From Acanthosepion esculentum (Eukaryota > Mollusca > Cephalopoda > Sepiida > Sepiidae): a stretch of 64,000 nucleotides of DNA. This document shows positions 34,782 through 46,840 of the stretch, one piece after another. The number at the start of each line of letters is the position of its first letter. The stretch's first letter is position 1. A program made the position numbers and the translations under genes. Where the stretch lies: positions 58,604,502-58,668,501 of the forward strand of contig OZ038507.1 in the NCBI GenBank assembly GCA_964036315.1, read 5' to 3'. A model generated the notes under the pieces. It was not told where the DNA came from and ran no database searches. It worked only from the letters and a program-made list of their open reading frames with translations.

Positions 34782-34784
<3 letters not shown>
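34599..34784. mobile_element. MITE with CAGTGTAACCCGGATATAAG inverted ends, copy 1
   Basis: 186 bp with terminal inverted repeats CAGTGTAACCCGGATATAAG and its complement, flanked by TA inside a (TA)n tract, as expected of pogo/Tc1-mariner-type non-autonomous elements that duplicate TA. The ATCCGGG or CCCGGAT block recurs several times inside in mirrored orientation. A second copy is at 51294-51478. Confidence 0.85.

Positions 34785-34843
<59 letters not shown>
34785..34843. repeat. (TA)n microsatellite right of MITE
   Basis: Continuation of the tract into which the MITE inserted. Confidence 0.95.
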
Positions 34844-34846
<3 letters not shown>

Positions 34847-34958
34847 CTAGTGACTGCTGAAAAGTTCCCGACTAAATTAAAGAAATTTGCAAAAAATGTA
34901 AATATGTTTATCTGAACAGGTTTTGAAAAGTGTGTCAGGCCAAGAACATGCCCCAATT

Positions 34959-35636
<678 letters not shown>

Positions 35637-35716
<80 letters not shown>
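35637..35716. repeat. (TA)n microsatellite
   Basis: Pure TA of about 75 bp. Confidence 0.97.
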
Positions 35717-35717
<1 letters not shown>

Positions 35718-36375
35718 CTATATATAATCATCGGATGTCATTTAAGAACACTCAGAATTTGCAGCTCTCAATACATACAGGAAGAGGATAAATACATTGA
35801 AAATACTTTCAAAACTGTCTAATACCCTAATTATTTCATATTCAATGCGAAACAAAAAGAAAAAAATATATCTAAACGAAATCGGCTAGATTATTTGCCA
35901 AAAACTCATAAAAAAATAAATTAAAAAAATTATCAGCCGTTCTCGTTCGTGCGCATGTGTAGTCATATTAGCATAATCAAACTTAATCTGTTGTTATTAA
36001 TCTTTACCCCCAAATTGTTCTTGATATATAAAAATTTATATATCCCATATATATATATATATATATATACATTGGAATGACCAACACAAAAACAGAGAAT
36101 GTCTCATATGGAGAAGATTTAACATTGAAAAACATAAAGGAAAAAAATTAATTATTTTTTATAATTATTTTTAACAATATGTGGAAATCTCCACCCTTTA
36201 CTTGAAGACGGTCGTGAGACCAGAAACACGTGTTGTAAAACTATGTAAAACTATGAAAAATAAAGAATAATATTTAAACAAAAAAACCACATTACAACCA
36301 AAAAAGTTTGCGGTACCTCTCTTGTTTTTAATATACACACTTTTCTCTCGTTGGTACCATTATAACCTCTTCATT

Positions 36376-36378
<3 letters not shown>
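35717..36378. other. AT-rich sequence with a hammerhead-like segment
   Basis: 36201-36227 reads CTTGAAGA-C-GGTC-GTGA-GACC-A-GAAAC: a 4-bp stem closed by a GNRA-type tetraloop between the two conserved halves of a hammerhead-like core. It lies in an element that may be a PLE 3' end (AATAAAGAATAA follows). A small (TA)n is at 36046-36068. Confidence 0.45.
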
Positions 36379-36459
<81 letters not shown>

Positions 36460-36464
36460 GTGTG
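36379..36464. repeat. (TA)n microsatellite
   Basis: Pure TA of about 78 bp with a short TG end. Confidence 0.97.
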
Positions 36465-36728
36465 TGAAAATAATTAGAAAAAAAAATTAAAAACCATAGT
36501 CAGTAATAAATTTATTTTGATGAGTGTAAAAATATTAATTTCATCCGACCGACTACATTTTATGGAATGGAATCAAGATATCCCAGACGGACAGATATAC
36601 AAAGATTAAGAAAAATATACAAAGATAAAAAAAAATACAAAAGAAAAAAAAACAAGCAAAAATAAATTGACCTAGAAATTGACCAATACTTAGAATTTGC
36701 TCTGTATCATACAGTGAGCTCTCAAATA

Positions 36729-37312
36729 GACTTTCTTTCTTTTTCTTTCTTTCTTTCTTTCTTATTCCATTGTCTTGACTTTGTTCAATTTGATTGATTC
36801 TTTTTTATTTCCTTCCTCTTTTCTGCTTTTGTTTATTTTTTCTTTCTCTTTTACTTTTCTCACTTTGATCCTTTCTTTCTTTCTTTCGTCTTTCTTTCTT
36901 TCTTTCTTTCTTTCTTATTCCTTCAGTTTTTTTCAATTTGATTGATTCTTCTTTCTTTTTTTTTCTTATTCCTTTCTCTTTTCTTTTTCCACTTTGATCC
37001 TTTTTTTCGTCTTCGTTTTCTGACGTTGATTCTTTGTTTCTTTGTTTCTTTGTTTGTTTCTTTGTTTCTTTCTTTCTTTCTTTCTCCTTCAATTTTTTCA
37101 ATTAGATTGATTCTTCTTTCTTCTTCTTTCCTCTTTTCTTTGCTCAGATTGATTCTTTCTTTCGTCTTCTCTTTTCTGATTTTGATTCTTTCTTTTTTTA
37201 TCTGTCTTTCTTTCTCTTTTCTTTTTTTACTTTGATTCTTTCTTTCGTCTTCGTTTTCTGACGTTGATTCTTTGTTTGTTTCTTTCTTTCTTTCTTTCTT
37301 ATTCCTTCTTTC
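36729..37312. repeat. Polypyrimidine (CTTT)n array with ~120-bp higher order
   Basis: CTTT units interleaved with TTGATTGATTCTT and CGTTTTCTGACGTTGATTCTT blocks that recur at about 37010 and 37250. Lys/Glu or Phe/Leu frames are artefacts. Confidence 0.95.
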
Positions 37313-37904
37313 TTTACCTTTACACTGAACAGGGCAGTCGATGTTATATTGAATCCTAGTGATAAACAAAGAATCATAAAATTTCCAATCAGCACTATTC
37401 GATTTTATGGGAAACATTTCACGCTCGAGAGAATATATTTAAAAGAGGTTGTTTTGGCTCCGTTGACATGCAAGTTAGTGGCCCGGGGACACGCAATTCT
37501 GCATCAGTGTTTACTATTAAAAAATAAACAGCGATTTTTCTACGATTCCTTGTCTCAGTAAAATGCGTAATCGGAAGGAATTTCTGAAGAAAAATTCACT
37601 GTCCTCATTTGACGCTGTTCGTTTCGTTCTGTTGCAAGCTGGTGAAAGGCAAAGATGGAAACGGAAGACATTGGCGTGTCAACGCTGGACATTAAACTCC
37701 AGAAGATTGACCGTGTAATGATTGTGTTCGGATAGAAGTTTACGGGTAGGATCGAGGTGAGATTGCGAACTAAACCAACACTATTACGCGACATGTTGTC
37801 TGCAAATGGCGAAAGCATAAAAGAAAAAAGTAAAAAATAAATAAATGTAAAAAATAAATGATCTTTGTTTTCTCCCCTTTTCATTCCTTTTCTCTTTTAA
37901 TTTT
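37313..37904. other. Unassigned sequence
   Basis: Two frames (37349-37561 plus; 37555-37884 minus) show no domain or family resemblance. No gene is called. Confidence 0.35.
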
Positions 37905-39715
37905 TATTCTTTCTCGTTTTTTTCTTTATCTGTCTCTTTTAATGGGTTTCATTTTAAATCTTTTTTAAGGACAAAAAACAGAAGAGGAAATTGATGAGAA
38001 TGAAAAGAAAAATGGGGATAGAAATATAAAGGAAAGCGAACGAAAAAAAACACCAAACGAAGGAACGAATGAAAAAAAGAACGAAAGAATCAAAGTGGGG
38101 AAAAGCGGAGAGGAAGAAATAAGAAAGACAGAAAGAAAGAAAAAAGAAAGAAAGAAATAAAGAATTCAATTGAGAAAAAAAAGAAGAGAAATGTATAAGA
38201 AAAAAGAAAGAAAAAAATCAAAAATGAGAAAAGAGAATTGGGAGGAATAAAGAAAAAAGAAAGAAAGGAAGAATGAAAGTGAAAAAAAGGAAGAGAAATG
38301 AAGAAAGAAAGAAAGAAAGAAAGAATGTAGAAAATATTAAAGTGAAAAAAGAAAAGAGAAAGGAATATGGCAAAAGAAAGGAGGAAAGTGAGAAAATAGT
38401 AGTGGAATAAATAAAAAAGAAGGAAAGAAAGAAAGAATGAATGAATGAAAGTGAGAAAATAGAAGAGAAATGAACAAGAAAAAAAGAAAGCAAGCAAGAA
38501 AGCAAGCAAGCAAGAAAGAAAGAAAGAAAACAAGAAAGAAAGAAAGAAGAAAGAAAGAATGAATGAATTAAAGTGAGAAAATAGAAGAGGAATGAATAAG
38601 AAAGAACGAAAGAATTAATGAATGAATGAAAGTGAAAAACTAAAGCGGAATGAATAAGAAAGAAAGAAAGCAAGAAAGCAAGCAAACAAGAAAGAAAGGA
38701 GAAAGAAAGAAAGAATGAATTAATGAATGAATGAAAGTGAGAAAATAGAAGAGGAATGAATAAGAAAGAAAGAAAGATAGAAAGCAAGCAAGCAAGAAAG
38801 AAAGAAGTAAAAAAAGAAAGAAGAAAGAAAGAATGCATGAATGAATGAAAGTGAGAAACTAAAGAGGAATGAATAAGAAAGAAAGAAAGAAAGCAAGAAA
38901 GCAAGCAAGCAAGAAAGAAAGCAAGAAAGAAAGAAAGAAAGAAGAAAGAAAGAAAGAATGAATGAAGTAAAGTGAGAAAATAGAAGAGGAATGAATAAGA
39001 AAGAAAGAATGAATGAATGAAAGTGAAAAACTAAAGAGGAATGAATAACAAAGAAAGAAAGCAAGCAAGAAAGAAAGAAAGGAGAAAGAAAGAAAGAAAG
39101 GATGAATTAATGAATGAATGAAAGTGAGAAAATAGAAGAGGAATGAATAAGGAAGAAAGAATTAATGAATGAATGAAAGTGAGAAACTAAATAGGAATGA
39201 ATAAGAAAGAAAGAAAGAATGAATGAATGAATGAAAGTGAGAAACTAAGAGGAATGAATAAGTAAGAAAGAAAGCAAGAAAGAAAGAAAGAAAGAAGAAA
39301 GAATGAATGAATGAATGAATGAAAGTTAGAAAATAGAAGAGGAATGAATAAGAAAGAAAGTAAAAAAATAAGCGAGGAAAGAGATATTGGAAGCAATATG
39401 GAAGAAAGGAAAAAAAAAGAAATGAAGGAACACCAACTGAAATTAAAAGAGAAAAAGAAGGAAAATAGAAAGTAAGCAGTAAAAAGGGAAAAAAAGAGTA
39501 TGAGAAAGATAAGTGAGTCAATGGTACGAAGAAGAGAAAAAGAAACAAAAAAAAGAAAACGAAAAAAATATAATGGTAACAAAGTATACAAGATGGAAAG
39601 AAGGGGAATTGTATTAAGATAGGGAGAAAAAGATAGAAAAAAGAAAAGAAAAAAAATAGAGAGAAAAAACCAAAACTATGGTCAAAAACGAAAGGAAAAG
39701 AAAAGGAAAATTCCA
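37905..39715. repeat. 1.8-kb polypurine array with higher-order repeat
   Basis: GAAA background carrying a longer unit, GAATGAATGAAAGTGAGAAA plus ATAGAAGAGGAATGAATAAG plus GCAAGCAAGCAAG, repeated at irregular 55-120 bp spacing from about 38430 to 39350. Antisense Phe/Ser frames of up to 228 codons are artefacts. Confidence 0.95.
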
Positions 39716-39789
39716 GCAATCTAACCTTTAAGTCTAAGATTCAGCATGTCCCGCACATTTCAGCGAACCGCGCGCATTCCTTTTGCATT

Positions 39790-39935
39790 TCCATTGGTGT
39801 GATGCAAGTTCCACTCGAGCAGCTTCCTTCCGTTGTCATTTGGAACCGACTCCCAAGAGGATACTTCCCAATCACTATAATCTTAATAATCTGTCCAAGT
39901 CTAAGGATAAACGTTATCTTCTTCACATATCGCCA
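39790..39935 (+). pseudogene. LINE C-terminal-like scrap
   Basis: One frame gives VVIWNRLPRGYFP and, after a one-base shift, NHYNLNNLSKSKDKRYLLHI, which fits the WNxLP and F..KV..YL pattern of LINE reverse-transcriptase C-termini. Too short for family assignment. Confidence 0.35.
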
Positions 39936-40076
39936 TAAACGAAATCTCTTACTATGTAACTCCCTACCTCGAGGGGCTCTTTGACCTTTTACAGGGTGAA
40001 CACCACTGTAAACGAAAAGAAAAGAAAAAACGCCTTTCCCTCATTGCATTTCTCTTGCCACACGAACAGTCTGACT

Positions 40077-40167
40077 TTCATTCTTTCTTTTTTTCTTTCT
40101 TATTCCTTCCAATTCTCTTTTCTCATTTTTGATTCTTTCTTTCTTTTATTTCCTCAGTTGGGTTATG

Positions 40168-40207
<40 letters not shown>

Positions 40208-40209
40208 TA
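40077..40209. repeat. (CTTT)n microsatellite
   Basis: Imperfect then perfect CTTT units. Confidence 0.93.
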
Positions 40210-40934
40210 CGCTTAGAAAGTCACCATAATCTACCTAAGGTGTCAGTATGAATGTTTAGCAAAACAAGGTCTAGGAATGATAGCTAAAAGGGAAATTTAC
40301 TAAGAGTTACAATGGACCGGAAATTGTTGATAACCATAATAGTCAACCTCTTAAAGTGGCATGGCACAGAGAAGAATTGATAGATATTTTTAAGGCATAT
40401 CAAATCCTTATGGGTCATTTAATGCTGAAACTTTTTATTTGTCCGTTTCTTTGTCGCGTACTACAATCGTCACTCTTTCTATCTCATTCTGAAGTCTCTT
40501 ATAAATCCATTTATCTATTTTACTATGAAGTGTATCTATTGCGCAATCAAGAGTTTAATGAGCAGATTTAACACTGATGCTCCAATGACCTTCAGTTAAT
40601 TTTCTCATTTATTTCCTTATCCTAATCAACGAAGCGAATCTCTTCAAATCAGGACGATAAATTCTTCCTTCGAATTGCCTACCGGTCAAGCATTTTACAG
40701 TGACACATAAAAACCAGTATCCATTATTAATAATAAAAATATTTTCTTTTTCTTTAAAATATTTCTCCCTGACAAAATTTACGATTCTGTTTTCATTTTT
40801 CTCTCCCCGCTTTTCAGACCTTACACCGAATTCTATTCCCTGTCTCAGGAAAGAAAAAAAAAGTTGAAATGACCCCAATTTCACTAATTTTCCACTCGAA
40901 AGAATATTATCTTTAAGAATCATTTCCTTTTCTT
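40210..40934. other. Unassigned sequence
   Basis: A 135-codon minus frame spans 40609-41016 but overlaps SINE C antisense at its start and has no recognisable domain, so it is not called as a gene. Confidence 0.4.
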
Positions 40935-41107
40935 TGTCCTGAGTATGACGATAAACTACGTCCGGCAACAAGGCCTCTGATTGGGAGATTGGAAATTTTG
41001 AGCAGCGTGGAACCACATCTTAATTGCTGTTGTTCCCAGGTCTACACTGACACGGAGTAGGAGCGCTTGTTAGTGGGTCTCGGCTATGAGCAAATAGTGA
41101 CCCCCAA
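40935..41107 (+). repeat. SINE C copy
   Basis: GACGATAAACTACGTCCGGC, GGCCTCTGATTGGGAGATT, GGAACCACATCTTAATTGC and GCTATGAGCAAATAGTGACC match the inserted element at 27473-27978 (minus) and 47125-47293. Confidence 0.8.
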
Positions 41108-41629
41108 ACAAAAAATCAGTACATTTTAATAGTAAAATAACTAAAAGTGCATTTTATGATCTACAAAATGTATATTTAAAAAACATACCTTTAGTCTGAA
41201 AGTATAAACTTTTGTATAAAATATCTGCATAAAATTACGTAAAAAATATTTAGATTTCAGCATTAAATAACCCATAGAGGTGTTGATATGCCGCTGAACA
41301 AAATCGACCAACAACTAACATGAAGGAACTTTCATTACATTAATCGATATAATATTCAACATCTTTTTAAAGAAATCAAACTGTATTCGAAAATATAACT
41401 TCAACAAAACTACAACATAAAACACACATATCACCGCCTCTAGACATACATTTATATGCACAAAAGCTGAGTATCATCTACCATGTATTCAACTGTGAAA
41501 GCAGAATAACATTTATCATAATTTTATTACTTCAAATCTCCCAATAAAATAACATTTCAGCATTAAATGAACCATAAGGAGTTTATATGCGATTAAAAAA
41601 AACAAATCTATCAAATCTTTTTTTTTCTG
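41108..41629. other. Unassigned AT-rich sequence
   Basis: Two related blocks (GATTTCAGCATTAAATAACC at 41253 and CATTTCAGCATTAAATGAAC at 41552, followed by an ATAGAGG or ATAAGGAG sequence) indicate an old duplication of about 300 bp. Confidence 0.4.
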
Positions 41630-41800
41630 TGTCATGGCCCATTAAGACGTCGGCGATTATGGCTCTCTACAATTTCCTGTCCATTGTAGCTCTTAGTAAA
41701 TGTTCCCTTTTAAATATCTTTCCTAAACCCTGTTCTGCTAAACATTTACACAAACTCGTTAGTTATGCTATGGTGACTTTTCTAAGCGTAGCTTAGATGT
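41630..41800 (-). pseudogene. LINE 3' end, KLWRAMI-type, decayed
   Basis: GGCGATTATGGCTCTCTACA and CTGTCCATTGTAGCTCTTAG are the inverse of the 3' coding end of the LINE seen better at 42640-42905 (ATNDMKLWRAMIG). Frames are broken. Confidence 0.55.
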
Positions 41801-42004
41801 GGAACAAAGGCGAAGGTTTAGGGCATACAGTAAGGGCCGAACTCACTATTCAGTTATAATTGATCTAGCGAAGGAAGCTTACTAACTATTAAAACACGTC
41901 GAAGATTCCCTCGTTATGTAGGTGAGGAACTGTTTGCTACTGTCTTTCTTTCCTTGAATATATGTACTGTGAGTGTCATATTTCATGAGCCCTCATTCCT
42001 CATT

Positions 42005-42425
42005 ATTTTCTCTTGAAATATCAACTGTCTCTTTCGGATGTTAAGTACGAAGGTGTTTTTTCTTCGTCGTTGCTCACATGTTCGGTCCATGGTATTCTCA
42101 GCATGCTTCTGTAGAACCACATTTCTGTTGCTTCAAGTCTCTTCTTCATGTTCCATCCATGGTATTCTCTCTTCCCGATGTTAAGTATAAGTGTCCTTTT
42201 TGTTTCCATTTTCTCTAAAACTTCGTCGTTGCTCACATGTTCGGTCCATGGTATTCTCAGCATGCTTCTGTAGAACCACATTTCTTTAGCTTCAAGTCTC
42301 TTCTTCATGCTCCATTTTCTCTAAAACTTTGCCTTTGCTCACATGTTTGGTGTGTGGAATACTCAGTATCTTTCAGTAGGACCGCATTTCAGTTGCTTCA
42401 AGTGATTTTCTTAGTCAAAAAAGAT
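42005..42425 (-). pseudogene. LINE RT C-terminal segment, internally triplicated
   Basis: On the minus strand the frame 42021-42308 encodes MKKRLEAKEMWFYRSMLRIP then WTEHVSNDEVLEKMETKRTL, the region between palm/thumb and the C-terminal motif in a widespread LINE family. The block occurs at about 42235-42312 and 42073-42152 with only a few substitutions, and more diverged at 42318-42410. Amplification of this one segment inside a dead LINE is unusual. Confidence 0.75.
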
Positions 42426-42597
42426 AGCAGAAAACGGGAATCTACTTTAAACGCTACTTTCAATCGTATTTGATAATTTTTAAACTAAATTCGTAAAATG
42501 TCTATGTAAAGTGGCCATAAATTTTGTATGTAAACGACCACTTCGCATAAGACTGAACTTTTATTTTTGTGAACAGTGAGATTAACCGACAGAATAG

Positions 42598-42645
42598 ACC
42601 TTCTTCTTCTTCTTCTTCTTCTTCTTCTTCTTCTTCTTCTTCTTC
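42598..42645. repeat. (TTC)n at LINE 3' end
   Basis: Pure TTC; on the LINE sense strand this is an (AAG)n tail directly after the last codons. Confidence 0.95.
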
Positions 42646-42905
42646 ACGTGCCGTGTCCCTTAGACACTTAGCCGATCATGGCTCTCCACAATTTCATGTC
42701 ATTTGTAGCTCTTAATAAATTTTGTCCTTTCGATTTTTTTCCCTAAATCCTGCTCCGACACCCATTTACTGAAGTTTATATTACGCGTTGTTTTTCTTTG
42801 TGTCTCTTGCTCTCAGTCTGTCCTATGAGCATCAGATTTTCCCAGCCCTCTTTCATCATTATGTGCCCCCTTCATCGGTATATGTTTCTCGGGACGCAAA
42901 TGCCA
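42646..42905 (-). pseudogene. LINE 3' coding end with (AAG)n tail
   Basis: Minus-strand translation gives HIMMKEGWENLMLIGQTESK, then a stop, then ATNDMKLWRAMIG followed by the tail. This is the C-terminus of the same family as 42005-42425 and 53350-53670 (FLGHIMRK.GL...LTG motif). Several stops show decay. Confidence 0.7.
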
Positions 42906-43029
42906 AGGAACGCAATCATCTGCTACGAAATCGTACTGGACGCAAATGTCCAGTCAGCAACTGTCCGTCCATCGCATAAAACCGACTATGTTAACCTATA
43001 AATTTAATTATAAACGCGAATAATGTTCA

Positions 43030-44038
43030 GCACTGGAATCTAGTTCAATCCCGGCCAATGTTTCTGTATAGACTCAAGTCTAAGCCAAACAATGTTTTCC
43101 TATAGACTCAAGTATAAACCGAACAATGTTTACGTATAGACCCTGATCTCAGAATGTCAAATGTTTCTCCATAGAGCCAAGAATAAACACAAGCAATATT
43201 TATCTGCAGTGTCAAGTATAATTTCGGCCAATGTTCATCTCCACACACAAGTAAAAACTTTGACAGTTTTTACCTATAGACTCAAGTATAAACCGAACAA
43301 TGTTTTCCTACAGACTCAGGTATAAACTGCGTATAGACTAAAGTCTAATCTGAACAGTGTTTTTTAGACTCAAGTACAAATTGAACAATATTTGCCTATA
43401 GACTCAAATATAAACGGAACAATGTTTTCATATACACTGACTTATAAACCGAAAAATGCTAGCCTATAGACTCAAGTATAAAGCAAACAATTTTTGCCTG
43501 TAGACTTAAGTATAAAGCAAACAATGTTTTCCTATAGACTCAAATATAAACCGAACAATATTTGCCTACAAACTCAAGTATAATTTGAACAATGTGTGCG
43601 CACAGACTCAAATATAAACGGAACAATGTTTTCCTATAGACTCAAATATAAACCGAAAAATGCTAGCCTATAGACCCAAGTATAACCAATGTTTGCCTGT
43701 AGATTCAAATATAAACCGAACAATGTTTTTCTATAGTCTCAAGTATAAACCGAACAATGTTTGCCTATAGACGCACGTATAAACCGAACAATGTTTGCTT
43801 ATAGACTCAAGTATAAACCTAACAATGTTTGCCTATAGACTCAAGTATAAACCGCACAATGTTTGCCTATAGTATAAACTCAGCCAACGTTTACCAATAA
43901 TAAACTCAAAGATTTACCTATAGACTCAAGGATATACTGACCAATATTTGCCTGTTGTCTCAAGTATATACTTGACCAACGCTTGCCAATAAAACCAATT
44001 ATAAACTTAACCAATGTTTACCTATAGACTCAAGTATA
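43030..44038. repeat. 34-bp minisatellite, ~29 degenerate units
   Basis: Consensus CAATGTTTGCCTATAGACTC then AAGTATAAACCGAA, repeated for 1 kb with substitutions and some short or long units. The centre (43600-43870) is most regular. Confidence 0.95.
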
Positions 44039-44103
44039 ATAAAATCAGATTTCGAAATTAAATGTTTCAAGGGTTTTGATATATTGTAAAAATCTATTAA
44101 ATT

Positions 44104-44262
44104 TAGGTCGTTCAGACTGTTTTCCTCATCTTTATTGCTATATCCACGACGTTTCGGCAGTCGTTCCTTCAGGTGATATACGTTGGGAGTTTTTAACAAC
44201 GTAAATGCTATAAATAGTTCCAATACCTCATCGCAGAAATATAGACAAACTTGATATTTGTT
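44104..44262 (-). repeat. SINE A tail, minus strand
   Basis: GACTGTTTTCCTCATCTTTA, CACGACGTTTCGGCAGTCGT, CCTTCAGGTGATATACG and ATACCTCATCGCAGAAATAT give the inverse of the SINE A tail. Confidence 0.75.
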
Positions 44263-44848
44263 TTTCCATTCTGAGCAGTGTTAATCATTGCATTGACAAA
44301 AACGGCTGTGATGTTAAAAGGCTGCAATTTTAAAAGATGCCGTTTCTCGATTCAGATGTCCTTTACTTATGTATTCCCATTAATGTTTCACTGAAATAAT
44401 TTCCATACACCGTTTAAATTCCTGGTGAATGCGATTTATTTCCTCTCATCCCCCCCCCCATTATCTTTTTCTTGTTGTCATTATTGCTATTATTATTTGT
44501 GTTGCTGAAAGTTACGGTGATTCTGTTCCATCCTGCTTGATCAATTGCGTTTAATAATCGTTACAGCCCACCAAGCGATAACGCATATAAATTTCATGAT
44601 GTGTGAACATTGAACAGACCATTTTACGGCGTAAAGCCGTCTCGATCCGCACCCAGGCGAGTCACCACGTTCTCGTTTCCGTGCCTTTGGACGTAGCAAT
44701 TCCCTGGAGCGAAAAAAATACGCGTTGAATATTAAAAGCTACTTTTTTTTTTTTTTTAATGCGGTTTCGGTCGTATAATTGAAAAAGCTTCCAAACGATT
44801 CCGTTTAACTGAATAAACTAACAATATTCAAGTTTAAAAAAAAAAAAG
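44263..44848. other. Unassigned sequence
   Basis: A GC-richer stretch near 44630-44700 and an 18-T run at 44742; no gene seen. Confidence 0.35.
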
Positions 44849-46245
44849 AAGAAGAAGAAAGACCGATTTGTTCGACATATGAGACGTTCGAGAACCGAGG
44901 TTCCTCTGTAAATACAATGTATCTAAATACAAATTAGAGACATGTCACAATATATCATTCCAACTTAAATAAATCAACAATGTTTTGTGGCAATTTGTAA
45001 TGTCAGTCTGAGATTTTTCTTTAAAAATATTAAAATAAAACGGTGTTGAAACTATAATACGAATCCCCCTCCAAACACAAACTCTACTACATCCCAAGTT
45101 TCATAAGGTATTATTCATATAAAATACAAATTTTATTGTAACCTAATTATATACAATAATGGATCATATGCAATATAGGTGAACAATTTAACTAGATATA
45201 TTGAAAATACAGCGGAAGCCCGGTTCACGAATTTAATTCGTTCCTGAAGGCCGTTCGTAAACCGAAATGTTCGTAAACCGAAACTATTTTTCCAATAGGA
45301 ATCAATGCCGATAAAAATAAAAGTCACAGTACAATAAAATTGGAAAAGAAAATCAGAACACAACGCACGAATGTAGACAACACGACGGTCGACTCAGAAA
45401 TGATTCCGTTCGGGTTAACTCGGTTCGGCTCGGTCCGACTCGGTCCGACTCGGATCGGCTCGGTCCGACTCGGTTCGGCTCGGATCAACACGGTTCGGCT
45501 CGGTTCGGCTCGGTTCGGCAATGTTGTTCGACAACCGAAAATTTGTTCGATAACCGAGGTATTTTCATCTCGAACTTTCTTTTCGAAAATCGATTTGTCC
45601 GACATGTGAGACGTTCGAGAACCGAGGTTCCTATGCAAATACAATGTATCTAAATACAAATTAGAGACATGTCGTAATATATCATTCCAACTTAAATCAA
45701 CAATATTTTGCGGCAATTTAAAACGTCACTCAGATTTTTCTTTAAAAAAATTAAAATAAAAAATGTTGAATCTATAATACGAGCACCCCCCCCACACACA
45801 CACATTCTACTGCATCCCAAATTCACGAGGTAGTATTTATATAAAATACATAATTTATTGTAACCTAATGATGTACAACAGAAAATCAACTGCAATATAC
45901 GTAGGTGAACAATTCAACTAGAAAAATTGAAAATAAATTCAATGTTTCTAAATACAATGTAAAGACATGTCATAATAGTTTATTACATCTTAAATAAATC
46001 AACAATATTTTCCGGCAATTTTTAACGTCAATCTGAGAATTTTTCTTTAAAAAAATTAAAATAAAAAGGTGTTGAAACTATAATACGAATCCCCCCCACA
46101 CACATTCTACTGCATCCCAAATTTCATGAGGTAGTATTTATATAAAATACAAAATTTATTTTAACCTAATAATGTACAATAAAGAATCATTTGCAATATA
46201 CGTAGGTGAACAATTCAACTAGAAAAATTGAAAATAAATACATTT
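44849..46245. repeat. Three ~290-bp direct repeats
   Basis: Copies at about 44910-45205, 45640-45930 and 45935-46240 share ATACAATGTATCTAAATACA, TCAACAATGTTTTGTGGCAA, TAATACGAATCCCCC and TGGATCATATGCAATA-like blocks. The MITE-like block 45206-45640 separates copies 1 and 2. Confidence 0.85.
45206..45640. mobile_element. MITE-like block with 10-bp GC-rich minisatellite
   Basis: Left end CAGCGGAAGCCCGGTTCACG with GTTCGTAAACCGAAATG; right end GACGTTCGAGAACCGAGGTT. The ends are roughly inverted and resemble pogo/Tigger termini (CAG.GGAACCTCGGTT). The inside (45416-45522) is a CTCGGTTCGG/CTCGGTCCGA array of about ten units, the most GC-rich stretch of the region. A stray right end is also at 44870-44910. 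Confidence 0.6.
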
Positions 46246-46289
46246 TTTTAATTCCTTATTCCCGCCTCTCGGCTTCAGTCATTTTCCCA

Positions 46290-46840
46290 CAGTTTTAAAA
46301 ATTATTTCAGCCTAAGCAAAGGGGGAGTGCCGCTAGTTCGCAGGGGGTTACAGAGAGTGAAAGTGCGACAAAATACTGGGTATAGAGGGGATTGCGGAAA
46401 GGACAAAAGATGAACGGGATTCAAAAAGGTGGCAATTGACGTTGCATTGATATTTGGAGGAGGGGGTTACAGTTATCAGAAAAGCAACTAAACGGAAGAA
46501 ACTTCCACAGGCGGGAAGTGCGAGAAAAAAACTGTCGGAGTAGAAATGACGGTTACAGTTAACTATTTAAACAGTAAAATAGTGTAACCCAGATACCAAT
46601 CTAGTAGCACGCTTACATTCATGTAGTCGGGGCACCAGGAGAAAAAAAGCTCGTCATTTTATGCCATAAAATTATTTCTAGAAAAGACAGAGGGAAGCTA
46701 AGTCACGTCGGTGAGAAAGTGACTGCAATCAAGATGCCAAGTCAGGATCGATTACATTGCAGATCCTTCTTTGGATTTTGTCAAGAACCTTGAGATGGAT
46801 AGCAGGAGTACCTGATCAGATATGGCAACAGTATTCAATG
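46290..46840 (-). pseudogene. LINE C-terminus, old copy
   Basis: Inverse of the same family as 21690-22410 (GCATTGATATTTGGAGG, CTTCCACAGGCGGGAAGTGC, ATCTAGTAGCACGCTTAC, GAGAAAGTGACTGCAATC), without an open frame and with many substitutions. Its 3' end is near 46310 (GCAGGGGGTTACAGAGAGTG). Confidence 0.7.

Noticed and set aside
40609..41016. 135-codon minus frame with mixed composition
   Set aside because: Its first third is antisense to SINE C and the rest shows no domain or homology that I can recognise.
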